From: Acidimicrobiia bacterium
Lineage (GTDB): Bacteria; Actinomycetota; Acidimicrobiia; IMCC26256; PALSA-555
Length of the DNA: 35,550 bases
Direction: 5' to 3'
NCBI GenBank assembly: GCA_035948415.1
Contig: DASZJD010000045.1
Span: 1-35,550 of the forward strand
Of the stretch, positions 22,732 through 30,287 are shown piece after piece. Below the pieces are notes generated by a model. It had not been told where the DNA came from. It ran no database searches and saw only the letters and a program-made list of their open reading frames with translations. A program made the translations under genes and the position numbers. Positions within the stretch are counted from its first letter, which is position 1; each line of letters starts with the position of its first letter.

Positions 22732-23486
22732 CCGCCACCCTCGCCGAGGTGTGCGTCGTCGCCTGCGCCGAGGCCTTCCGCGGCGACGGCGAGATCCTTG
22801 CCAGCCCTATCGGGGTCATCCCCACCCTCGGCGCCCGCCTCGCCGCCCTCACCTTCGAGCCCGACCTCGTCTACACCGACGGGGACGCGCTCGCGCTGGC
22901 GGCGCCGGTCCGACTCGGCGACCCCGCGGCGCCGAAGGTCGTCGAGGCCTGGCTCCCGTTCGGGCGGATGTTCGACGTCGTGTGGTCCGGCCGCCGGCAC
23001 GTGATGATGGGCGCGACCCAGATCGACCGGTACGGTAACCAGAACATCGCCTGCATCGGCCCGTGGGCCCGGCCGAAGGCGCAGCTGCTCGGTGTGCGCG
23101 GCGCCCCGGGCAACACCGTCAACGACCCGACCAGCTACTGGGTCCCAAGCCACTCGCAGCGCGTGTTCGTGCCCGCCGTCGACTGCGTGTCCGGGGTCGG
23201 CTACGACCGAGCCGCGGCCGCGGGCCCGAGCGCCACCGTCTTCCACGAGATCCGCCGCGTGATCTCGAACCTCGGCGTCTTCGACTTCGACACCGCCGAC
23301 CACGCCATGCGGATCCGGTCGCTGCACCCGGGCGTGACCGTCAGCGCCGTGCGTGAGGCCACCGGCTTCGAGCTCGCGGTGCCGGCCCTGGTCCCGACCA
23401 CGCGAGCGCCGACCGACGAGGACCTCCGCCTGCTCCACGAGGTGCTCGACCCGGCGGGGCAGCGCGAGGGCGAGGTGAAAGCCTGA
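22728..23486 (+). CDS. ipdB: IpdB, beta subunit of COCHEA-CoA hydrolase
   Basis: A 252-residue CoA-transferase-fold beta subunit (mycobacterial IpdB is about 250). Landmarks: AEVCVVACAEAF, WLPFGRMFDVVWSGRRHVMMGATQ, DRYGNQNIACIGPW, GVRGAPGNTVNDPTSYW and VVSGxGY-type sequence CVSGVGYDR, then NLGVFDF and HPGVTVSAVREATGFE. It pairs with IpdA to open ring C in HIP degradation. The GTG start lies within the stop of ipdA, and the TGA overlaps the ATG of ipdC by one base. Confidence 0.9.
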   Translation: MTATLAEVCVVACAEAFRGDGEILASPIGVIPTLGARLAALTFEPDLVYTDGDALALAAPVRLGDPAAPKVVEAWLPFGRMFDVVWSGRRHVMMGATQIDRYGNQNIACIGPWARPKAQLLGVRGAPGNTVNDPTSYWVPSHSQRVFVPAVDCVSGVGYDRAAAAGPSATVFHEIRRVISNLGVFDFDTADHAMRIRSLHPGVTVSAVREATGFELAVPALVPTTRAPTDEDLRLLHEVLDPAGQREGEVKA

Positions 23487-24541
23487 TGCACCCGACCCTG
23501 CACACCGCCCTCTGCGACCTGTGCGGCATCCGGGTCCCGATCGTCCAGACCGGCATGGGCTGGGTCGCCGGCCCCCGCCTCGCCGCCGCCACCGCCAACG
23601 CCGGCGGGCTCGGGATCCTCGCCGCCGGGACGATGGACTACGAGCAGCTGCGCGCCGCCATCGCCGAGACCCGCGACCGCACCGACGCGCCGTTCGGCGT
23701 GAACCTGCGCTCCGACGCGCCCGACGCGGCCGAGCGCTGCGAGCTGCTGATCCGCGAGGGCGTGCGCGTCGCGTCGTTCGCGCTAGCGCCGGACCCCAGG
23801 CTCATCGAGCGCCTGAAGTCGGCGGGCGTCGTGGTGATGCCGTCGGTGGGCGCCAAGCGGCACGCCGAGAAGGTGGTGGCCTGGGGCGCCGACGCGGTGC
23901 TGGTCCAGGGCGGCGAGGGGGGCGGCCATACCGGGCCCGTCCCCACGTCGCTGCTGCTCCCGCAGGTGGTCGACACGGTGGACGTGCCCGTGGTCGCGGC
24001 CGGCGGGTTCTTCGACGGTCGGGGCCTCGTCGCCGCGCTCGCCTACGGCGCCGCCGGCATCGCCATGGGCACCCGGTTCCTGCTGACCCAGGACAGCCCG
24101 GTGCCGGCGGCGGTGAAGGACGTGTACCGGTCGAAGGCGGTGACCGACACCCTCGTCACCACCCAGGTCGACGGGGTCCCGCACCGGGTGCTGCGCACCG
24201 ACTTCACCGAGCGGCTCCACCGCGCCGGTCCTGTGATCGGCCTGCCCCGCGCCCTCCGCAACGCGGCGCGCTTCCGGCGGCTGTCCGGGCTGCGGTGGCG
24301 CGACCTCCTGCGCGAGGGACGAGCCATGCGCACCGCCCAGGAGCTCACGTGGAGCCAGGTCCTGATGGCCGCGAACACGCCGATGCTGCTGAAGGCGGCG
24401 ATGGTCGACGGCCGCCCCGACCTCGGCGTGATGTCGAGCGGCCAGGTCGTCGGCCTCCTCGACGACCTCCCCACGGTGGCCGAGCTCATCGACCGCATCC
24501 TCGAGGAGGCCGAGGCGACGCTGAAGCGGCTCGGCGCGTGA
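23486..24541 (+). CDS. ipdC: IpdC, nitronate-monooxygenase-family flavoprotein
   Basis: A 351-residue TIM-barrel flavoprotein of the 2-nitropropane dioxygenase/NMO family. It matches my recollection of IpdC (Rv3553) along its whole length: VPIVQTGMGWVAGPRLAAAT, ANAGGLGILAAGTM, APFGVNLRSDA, VQGGEGGGHTG, VVAAGGFFDGRGLVAALAYG and SQVLMAANTPMLLKAAMVDG. IpdC is needed for a redox step on the hydroxylated HIP-CoA intermediates, with FMN. It is the fourth gene of the operon; its stop overlaps the GTG of the next gene by four bases. Confidence 0.9.
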   Translation: MHPTLHTALCDLCGIRVPIVQTGMGWVAGPRLAAATANAGGLGILAAGTMDYEQLRAAIAETRDRTDAPFGVNLRSDAPDAAERCELLIREGVRVASFALAPDPRLIERLKSAGVVVMPSVGAKRHAEKVVAWGADAVLVQGGEGGGHTGPVPTSLLLPQVVDTVDVPVVAAGGFFDGRGLVAALAYGAAGIAMGTRFLLTQDSPVPAAVKDVYRSKAVTDTLVTTQVDGVPHRVLRTDFTERLHRAGPVIGLPRALRNAARFRRLSGLRWRDLLREGRAMRTAQELTWSQVLMAANTPMLLKAAMVDGRPDLGVMSSGQVVGLLDDLPTVAELIDRILEEAEATLKRLGA

Positions 24542-25689
24542 CCGCCACGATCGCCGCCGACGCGCTCGTCGAGCCGGGCTGGGGCGCGGTGGCGGACGCC
24601 TTCCGCGCCAACTTCGACCACGGCGAGGTCGGCGCCGCCTGCGCCGTGCACCACGACGGGCGCCTGACCGTCGACCTCTGGGGCGGGCTCGCCGACCGCG
24701 ACGCCGGCCGGCCCTGGTCGCGGGACACGATCGTGATCGTCTTCTCGAGCACGAAGGGGGTCACCGCGATCGCCGCCAACCTCCTCATCGACGCCGGCCG
24801 GCTCGACCCCGACGCGCCCGTCGCCCGCTACTGGCCCGAGTTCGCGGCGAGCGGCAAGGCCGGCGTCACCGTCGCCATGGCGCTCTCGCACCGGGCCGGG
24901 CTGGCGGCCGTCGACGCCGACCTCACGATCGACGACCTCGTGGCTTGGGACCCGGTGGTGGACGCGATCGCGGCCCAGGCACCGAACTGGGAGCCGGGCA
25001 CCGCCCACGGCTACCACTCGCGCACCTTCGGGTGGATCGTGGGCGAGCTGATCCGGCGCGTGACGGGGCGGATGCCCGGCGCCTTCGTGGCCGAGGAGCT
25101 GGCCCGCCCCCTCGGCCTCGACTTCTTCCTCGGCCTCCCCGAATCCGAGGACCGCCGCGTCGCCACCCTGTACCCGGCGCCGGAGGCCGCCGCCCTCGAC
25201 GAGCTCGCGGCCGCCGACCCGACGACCCTGTTCGCGCGGGTCCTGACCGGTCCGTCGAACCTGCTCCACTACGACGAGCAGTGGAACACCCGCCGGCTGC
25301 GCGGCGCCCAGCTGCCGTCGTCGAACGGCCACGGCGACGCCCGGTCCCTCGCCCGCCTCTACGCCGCCTGCCTCGGCCCCGTCGACGGGGTGCGGGTGCT
25401 GAGCGACGCCGCGCTCGACCGCGCCACCGCGGTCCAGGCCGAGGGGCCGGACCTCGTCCTCGGCCAGCCGCTCACCTTCGGCCTCGGGTTCTCGTTGCCG
25501 CCCACGCTCGGGCCCGCGGCGGGGCCGCGCTCGTTCGGCCATGCCGGCGCCGGCGGCTCGCTCGCCTACGCCGACCGCGACCGCGGCCTGGGCTTCGGGT
25601 ACGTCATGAACCGGATGCGGCTCGGGCGGCCCGAGGACGACCAGCGGGCGGCCCGGCTCAGCGCGGCCGCGGCCGCGTGCGCCGAATGA
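24538..25689 (+). CDS. Serine beta-lactamase-like esterase (LipE/LipL type)
   Basis: A 383-residue beta-lactamase-fold (class C/PBP-like) hydrolase. Catalytic motif S70-S-T-K73, the tyrosine of the second motif probably Y159 (GYHSRTFGW) and the C-terminal FGHAGAGGS in place of KTG. These fit family VIII esterases and LipE/LipL-like mycobacterial proteins rather than antibiotic-hydrolysing enzymes. No signal peptide is visible, so it acts in the cytoplasm. It is coupled by GTGA overlap to ipdC and so belongs to the ring-degradation operon; an ester or thioester of a pathway intermediate is a reasonable substrate but not proven. Confidence 0.82.
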   Translation: MTATIAADALVEPGWGAVADAFRANFDHGEVGAACAVHHDGRLTVDLWGGLADRDAGRPWSRDTIVIVFSSTKGVTAIAANLLIDAGRLDPDAPVARYWPEFAASGKAGVTVAMALSHRAGLAAVDADLTIDDLVAWDPVVDAIAAQAPNWEPGTAHGYHSRTFGWIVGELIRRVTGRMPGAFVAEELARPLGLDFFLGLPESEDRRVATLYPAPEAAALDELAAADPTTLFARVLTGPSNLLHYDEQWNTRRLRGAQLPSSNGHGDARSLARLYAACLGPVDGVRVLSDAALDRATAVQAEGPDLVLGQPLTFGLGFSLPPTLGPAAGPRSFGHAGAGGSLAYADRDRGLGFGYVMNRMRLGRPEDDQRAARLSAAAAACAE

Positions 25690-25729
25690 ACGCGGCGACG
25701 GGCCGTCCGGAGCGCGCGACGATGCCGCG

Positions 25730-26119
25730 ATGGGGCTGAGCGCCGAGGACGCGCGCGCCGTCTTCGACCGGCGCCGCGAGGCCTGGCTCGCCGAGGACGT
25801 CGCCGCCTACCTCGACTGCTGGGTCGACGACCTCGTGCTCGAGACGCCGGGACGGGTGGTGCGGGGGCGGGCCGACTACGAGACCATGGTCCGCGGCTCG
25901 CTCCGATGGGCCCGCCCGCGCGCCTTCAAGGTTCACCACCTCGCCGCCGACGGCGACGTCGTGCTGGCCGACTGGACCATCACCGTCGAGCGCCGGGCCG
26001 ACGGGCAGGCGGTGACGTGGCGGGGGATGAGCGCCTGCGAGCTGCGTGACGGCCGGATCGTGTGGTGGCGCGAGTACTACCAGGACCCGGCCGCCCTCGC
26101 TCGCGCCGCCCGCGGGTAG
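25730..26119 (+). CDS. SnoaL-like / NTF2-fold protein
   Basis: A 129-residue protein of the nuclear transport factor 2-like superfamily (SnoaL type): VFDRRREAWLAEDVAAYLDCWVDDLVLE helix and strand, then GRADYETMVRGSL and the strands TWRGMSACELRDGRIVWWREYY. Family members include ketosteroid isomerases and small hydratases or isomerases acting on ring compounds. Several acidic residues could line the cavity, but I cannot name a catalytic set. It lies between the esterase and the FadE31-like gene in the same direction. ATG 25730 is the start; GACGAT six bases upstream might be a weak -10. Confidence 0.75.
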   Translation: MGLSAEDARAVFDRRREAWLAEDVAAYLDCWVDDLVLETPGRVVRGRADYETMVRGSLRWARPRAFKVHHLAADGDVVLADWTITVERRADGQAVTWRGMSACELRDGRIVWWREYYQDPAALARAARG

Positions 26120-26133
26120 CGTCGCCCGCCCCC

Positions 26134-27276
26134 ATGGACCTCACGTTCACCGCCGCCGAGGAGGCGTTCCGGGCCGAGTGCCGGGCCTGGCTGGGCGAGC
26201 ACGTCCCGGTCGGGCTCCCCTCGGGCGACACCCGGGAGGGCTTCGCCGCCCACCTCGAGTGGGAGCGGGCCCTCTTCGACGCCCGGTTCGCGGTCGTGTC
26301 GTGGCCGGTCGAGTACGGCGGGCGCGACGCGTCGCCGATGGAGTGGCTGATCTTCGAGGAGGAGTACTACCGGGCCGGCGGGCCGCAGCGGGTCACCCAG
26401 AACGGCATCTTCCTGCTGGCGCCGACCGTCTTCGAGTTCGGCACGAGGGCCCAGCAGGACCGCATCCTGCCCCGCATGGCCGCGGCCGAGGACCTCTGGT
26501 GCCAGGGCTGGTCGGAGCCGAACGCCGGCAGCGACCTGGCCGGGATCCAGAGCCGGGCCGAGCGCGACGAGGCCGCCGGGGGCTGGCGCCTGTCGGGGCA
26601 GAAGACCTGGACCACCCGGGGCGCCTTCTGCACCCACCTCTTCGGGCTGTTCCGCAGCGACCCGGCCGCGGCCCGGCACCGCGGCCTCACCTACTTCCTC
26701 GTGCCCCTCGACGCCCCCGGCGTCACCGTGCGCGGCTTCGGCCGCCTCGACGGCGACGAGGGCTTCGCCGAGGTGTTCCTCGACGACGTGCTCGTCCCCG
26801 ACGACGACGTCCTCGGCGCCGTCCACGAGGGCTGGCGGGTGGCGATGGCCACCACGAGCGCGGAGCGGGGCCTGACGCTGCGCAGCCCCGGCCGGTTCCT
26901 CGCCGGCGCCGACCGCCTGCTCGAGCTCTGGCGGGAGCGGGGCGGCGACGCCGACGCCGCGCTCGGCGACGCCGTGGTCCAGGCCTGGATCGACGCCGAC
27001 GCCTACCGGTGGCAGACGTTCTGGACCGTGACGAGGATGACCGCGGGCGAGCCGCTCGGCGCCGAGCCGAGCCTCACGAAGGTGTTCTGGAGCGAGCTCG
27101 ACGTCCGGCTCCACGAGCACGCGCTCGCCCTCCTCGGCGCCGACGCCGAACTCACCGACGACGGGCCCTGGATGAAGGGCTACGAGTTCGCGCTGTCGGG
27201 GCCGATCTACGCCGGCACCAACGAGATCCAGCGCAACGTGATCGCCGAGCGCGTGCTCGGGCTCCCACGCCGCTGA
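26134..27276 (+). CDS. fadE31: Acyl-CoA dehydrogenase, FadE31-like alpha subunit
   Basis: A 380-residue acyl-CoA dehydrogenase alpha-type subunit (FadE31 is about 377). Signature segments are WCQGWSEPNAGSDLAGIQS, SGQKTWTTRGAF, VHEGWRVAMATTSAERGLTLRSP and YAGTNEIQRNVIAERVLGLP. It resembles my recollection of FadE31 (Rv3562), whose heteromers with FadE32 take part in degrading late HIP products. The next gene, a 319-residue beta-type subunit, follows after seven bases and most likely forms the alpha2beta2 enzyme with it. ATG 26134 gives the usual MDLTF start. Confidence 0.82.
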   Translation: MDLTFTAAEEAFRAECRAWLGEHVPVGLPSGDTREGFAAHLEWERALFDARFAVVSWPVEYGGRDASPMEWLIFEEEYYRAGGPQRVTQNGIFLLAPTVFEFGTRAQQDRILPRMAAAEDLWCQGWSEPNAGSDLAGIQSRAERDEAAGGWRLSGQKTWTTRGAFCTHLFGLFRSDPAAARHRGLTYFLVPLDAPGVTVRGFGRLDGDEGFAEVFLDDVLVPDDDVLGAVHEGWRVAMATTSAERGLTLRSPGRFLAGADRLLELWRERGGDADAALGDAVVQAWIDADAYRWQTFWTVTRMTAGEPLGAEPSLTKVFWSELDVRLHEHALALLGADAELTDDGPWMKGYEFALSGPIYAGTNEIQRNVIAERVLGLPRR

Positions 27277-27283
27277 CCCGACG

Positions 27284-28243
27284 GTGCGATTCGCGTTCAC
27301 CGACGACCAGCTCGCCTTCCGCGACGCCGCGCGCGACCTGCTCGAGCGGGAGTGCCCGCCGGCGGTGGTGCGGGCGGCGTGGACGAGCCCGACCGGGCGC
27401 GCCCCGGGCGCCTGGGCCCGCCTGGCCGAGATGGGGGTGCTCGGCGCGCTGGCGCCCGCGGCCGCGGGCGGGCTCGGGCTCACCGTCGTCGACCTCGTGC
27501 TCGTCCTCGAGGAGACGGGCTACGCCGCCCTCCCGGAGCCGGTCGTCGAGCACGCCGCCGTGGCGGTGCCGCTGCTCCCGGACCCCGCCGCCGCCGCGGC
27601 CGGCCGCCGCACCGCGACCGCGGCGGTCGGGCCCGACCCGCGCGCGGTGTGGGCCGACACCGCCGACCTCGTCGTCGTCGGCGACGGCGCCCGCTGGCGG
27701 GTCGTGGACCGGGCCGCGCTGACGCTCGACGCCCACGCCTCCGTCGACGGGGCGCGCCGCCTGTTCGCGCTCGGGCCGACGCCCGACGACGCGCCCGTGG
27801 TCACCGACGAGCACGCCTTCGACCGGGGCGCGCTCGGGTTCGCGGCCCAGCTCGTGGGGCTGGCCCGCCGGATGCTCGACCTGACCGTCGGCTACGTGAC
27901 CGAGCGGCACCAGTTCGGCGTGCCGGTCGGCTCGTTCCAGGCCGTGCAGCACCAGCTCGCCGACGCCCGCGTGGCCCTCGAGTTCGCCCGCCCCCTCGTC
28001 TACCGGGCCGCCTGGTCGCTCGCCCACCAGGACCCGGCAGCGGCGGTCCACGTGTCGATGGCGAAGGCCCAGGCCGCCGGCGCCGCCCACCGGGCCGGGC
28101 GCGCCGCCCTCCAGTGCCACGGCGCCATCGGCTACTCCTACGAGTACGACCTGCACCTGTTCCTGAAGCGGGCCTGGGCGCTCGCCGTCGCCTGGGGCGA
28201 CCCCCGCTGGCACCGGGCCCGGGTGCGGCGCGCGATCCTGTGA
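27284..28243 (+). CDS. Acyl-CoA dehydrogenase, FadE32/FadE33-like beta subunit
   Basis: A 319-residue, short acyl-CoA dehydrogenase-like subunit, the size of mycobacterial FadE32 (319). N-terminal FAFTDDQLAFRDAARDLL, then ALEFARPLV-type helix and RHQFGVPVGSFQAVQHQLAD, a FAD-contacting segment, and CHGAIGYSYEYDLHLFLKRAW near the end. The middle beta domain is reduced, as in beta subunits of alpha2beta2 steroid ACADs. It surely pairs with the FadE31-like protein; it might also serve IpdE1, which lacks a partner nearby. GTG 27284 is the start. Whether it is the FadE32 or FadE33 counterpart cannot be decided by eye. Confidence 0.8.
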   Translation: MRFAFTDDQLAFRDAARDLLERECPPAVVRAAWTSPTGRAPGAWARLAEMGVLGALAPAAAGGLGLTVVDLVLVLEETGYAALPEPVVEHAAVAVPLLPDPAAAAAGRRTATAAVGPDPRAVWADTADLVVVGDGARWRVVDRAALTLDAHASVDGARRLFALGPTPDDAPVVTDEHAFDRGALGFAAQLVGLARRMLDLTVGYVTERHQFGVPVGSFQAVQHQLADARVALEFARPLVYRAAWSLAHQDPAAAVHVSMAKAQAAGAAHRAGRAALQCHGAIGYSYEYDLHLFLKRAWALAVAWGDPRWHRARVRRAIL

Positions 28244-28267
28244 GCACGCGACCGTCCGGGAGTCCCC

Positions 28268-29419
28268 ATGCCTGAGGCCTATCTCGTCGACGCCGTCCGC
28301 ACCCCGGTCGGCAAGCGGGGCGGCGGCCTGGCCGCGGTGCACCCGGCCGACCTCGGCGCCCACGTCATCCGGGCCCTCGTCGAGCGCAGCGACCTCGACC
28401 CGGCGGCGGTGGAGGACGTGTTCTTCGGCTGCGTCGACCAGCTGGGTCCCCAGGCCGGCGACATCGCGCGCACCTGCTGGCTGGCCGCGGGCTACCCCGA
28501 GGAGGTCCCGGGCACCACCATCGACCGCCAGTGCGGTTCGTCCCAGCAGGCCCTGCACTTCGCGGCCCAGGCCGTGCTGAGCGGCACGAACGACGTGATC
28601 GTCGCCGGCGGGGTCCAGAACATGAGCATGATCCCGATCGCCGCCGCCCTGACCGCGGCGGAGCCGTTCGGGTTCGCCGACCCGTTCTCCGGCTCGGTCG
28701 GCTGGGTCGCCCGCTACGGCACCCAGGAGGTCTCCCAGTTCCGGGGGGCCGAGCTCATCGCCGAGAAGTGGGGCATCAGCCGCGCCGAGATGGAGGCGTT
28801 CGCGCTCGAGAGCCACGAGCGGGCGGTCCGGGCCCAGGACGAGGGGCGTTTCGACCGGGAGATCGTGGCCCTCGACGGCGTGGCCGCCGACGAGGGGCCG
28901 CGACGGGGCACCTCGCTCGAGCAGATGGCGAAGCTCCCCGCCCTGACCGAGGGCGGCCGGCTCACGGCGGCGGTGTCGTCGCAGATCTCGGACGCCGCCA
29001 GCGCGGTGCTGGTGATGTCCGAGCGGGCCGTCCGCGACCACGGCCTCACCCCTCGGGCCCGGGTGCACCACCTCTCGGTGCGGGGCGCCGACCCGATCTT
29101 CATGCTCACGGCGCCGATCAACGCCACCGCGTTCGCGCTCGAGCGGACGGGCCTGTCCCTCGCCGACATCGACCTGGTCGAGATCAACGAGGCGTTCGCG
29201 TCCGTGGTGCTGGCGTGGCAGCGCGAGACCGGCGCCGACCTCGAGCGGGTCAACGTGAACGGCGGCGCCATCGCGCTCGGGCACCCGCTCGGCGCCACCG
29301 GGACGCGGCTCATGGCCACGCTGCTGAACGAGCTCGAGCGCCGCGGCGGGCGCTACGGCCTCCAGACCATGTGCGAGGGCGGCGGGCAGGCCAACGTGAC
29401 GATCATCGAGCGGCTGTGA
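28268..29419 (+). CDS. fadA6: Thiolase FadA6-like
   Basis: A 383-residue degradative thiolase with all catalytic residues: nucleophile C89 (DRQCGSSQQ), the NEAF motif, GGAIALGHPLGATG and MCEGGGQANV. It matches my recollection of FadA6 (Rv3556c): MPEAYLVDAVRTPVGKRGG, YPEEVPGTT, QNMSMIPI and EISQFRG-like EVSQFRGAELIAEKW. FadA6 thiolyses MeDODA-CoA, the product of ring C opening by IpdAB. It follows the dehydrogenase pair after 24 bases and ends the long co-directional run that begins at 21125. Its end overlaps the convergent LLM gene by 17 bases. Confidence 0.88.
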   Translation: MPEAYLVDAVRTPVGKRGGGLAAVHPADLGAHVIRALVERSDLDPAAVEDVFFGCVDQLGPQAGDIARTCWLAAGYPEEVPGTTIDRQCGSSQQALHFAAQAVLSGTNDVIVAGGVQNMSMIPIAAALTAAEPFGFADPFSGSVGWVARYGTQEVSQFRGAELIAEKWGISRAEMEAFALESHERAVRAQDEGRFDREIVALDGVAADEGPRRGTSLEQMAKLPALTEGGRLTAAVSSQISDAASAVLVMSERAVRDHGLTPRARVHHLSVRGADPIFMLTAPINATAFALERTGLSLADIDLVEINEAFASVVLAWQRETGADLERVNVNGGAIALGHPLGATGTRLMATLLNELERRGGRYGLQTMCEGGGQANVTIIERL

Positions 29420-30266
29420 GGGCGGCCGCCCGCGGCACGATCGCCGCGTAGGCGTCCAGCACCGGCAGCACGCGCGCCGCCGGCGCCGAGGGCAGCCGCA
29501 GCACGACCTCGTCGATGCCGAGCGAGGCGTAGTACTCGAGCTTCCCCTCGTCGGGGACGGTCCCGAACGGCACCACGCGCACCTCGGCCGGGTCTCGACC
29601 CGCGGCGTCGCAGGCCGCGCGCAGGGCCGGGATGGCCTCCCGGACCCCGGCCCCCCCGATCGGGAGCCAGCCGTCGGCGTACTCGGCGACGTGCGCGAAC
29701 AGGGTCGGGCCCGCCGCGCCCCCCACGAGGACCGGCGGGCCGCCGGCCTGGCGGGGCTTCGGCCACGACCAGCTGGGCTCGAAGGCGACGTGCTCGCCGT
29801 CGAAGCCGGCCACGTCGGCGCGCCACAGCGCCCGCATGGCGAGGACGTGCTCGCGCGCCACGGCCCGACGCGCCGCCGGGTCGACGCCGTGGTCGGCCAT
29901 CTCCTCCCGGTTCCACCCGAACCCGACGCCGAGCTCGAGCCGGCCGTCGGAGAGCCAGTCGAGGGTGGCCGCGGCCTTGGCCGTGACGATCGGCTCCCGC
30001 TGCGCCACGAGGCAGATGCCGGTGCCGAGGCGGATCGTGTCGGTGACGGCGGCGGCCGCGGCCAGGACCACGAACGGGTCGACGGTCCGGCGGTACTCCT
30101 CGGCGAGCTCGGCCTCGCCGGTGGGCGGCGGCGTGCGCCGGCTGGTCGGGATGTGGGTGTGCTCGGGCAGGAACACCGACGTGAGGCCGCGCGCCTCGGC
30201 CGCTCGCGCCAGGTCCGGCACCGTCATCGTGAGGTCGGTCGCGAACATCGTGACCCCGAGCCGCAC
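29403..30266 (-). CDS. LLM-class F420-type oxidoreductase (second copy)
   Basis: A 287-residue luciferase-like TIM-barrel protein, related to but clearly different from the one at 18392. It begins MRLGVTMFATDLTMTVPDLA; further landmarks are SVFLPEHTHIPTSRRTPPP, RLGTGICLVAQREPIVTAKAAATLDWL, LELGVGFGWNREEM and PPVLVGGAAGPTLFAHVAEYADGWLPIGG. These are typical of probable F420-dependent oxidoreductases (TIGR03619-like). GTG 30266 is the start, with TACGGT six bases upstream. The much longer open frame upstream (to 32723) is a shadow of other genes. The substrate is unknown. Confidence 0.83.
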   Translation of the reverse strand: MRLGVTMFATDLTMTVPDLARAAEARGLTSVFLPEHTHIPTSRRTPPPTGEAELAEEYRRTVDPFVVLAAAAAVTDTIRLGTGICLVAQREPIVTAKAAATLDWLSDGRLELGVGFGWNREEMADHGVDPAARRAVAREHVLAMRALWRADVAGFDGEHVAFEPSWSWPKPRQAGGPPVLVGGAAGPTLFAHVAEYADGWLPIGGAGVREAIPALRAACDAAGRDPAEVRVVPFGTVPDEGKLEYYASLGIDEVVLRLPSAPAARVLPVLDAYAAIVPRAAALTAAR

Positions 30267-30287
30267 GGCGGTACCGTACCCGCCGCC
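30267..30287. promoter_or_regulatory. Overlapping divergent -10 boxes, LLM / SDR
   Basis: The 7-bp sequence TACCGTA at 30272-30278 contains TACCGT on the plus strand, ten bases before ATG 30288, and TACGGT on the minus strand, six bases before GTG 30266. Start codons are only 21 bases apart, so the two promoters would share one -10 region. Confidence 0.55.

Noticed and set aside
26117-26122. TAGCGT before the FadE31-like gene as a leaderless -10 box
   Set aside because: It lies 11 bases from the ATG and is formed by the stop codon of the previous gene, so it is likely chance in a co-transcribed run.
12257-28268. KstR2- or KstR-type operators (CAAG-NN-CTTG or AAC-NN-GTT inverted repeats) before the steroid genes
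   Set aside because: I looked for these around the promoter regions and found none by eye, and no TetR regulator gene is in the window.
27152-29284. A 710-codon open frame on the minus strand
   Set aside because: Antisense to the FadE32-like and FadA6 genes; no recognisable domain.
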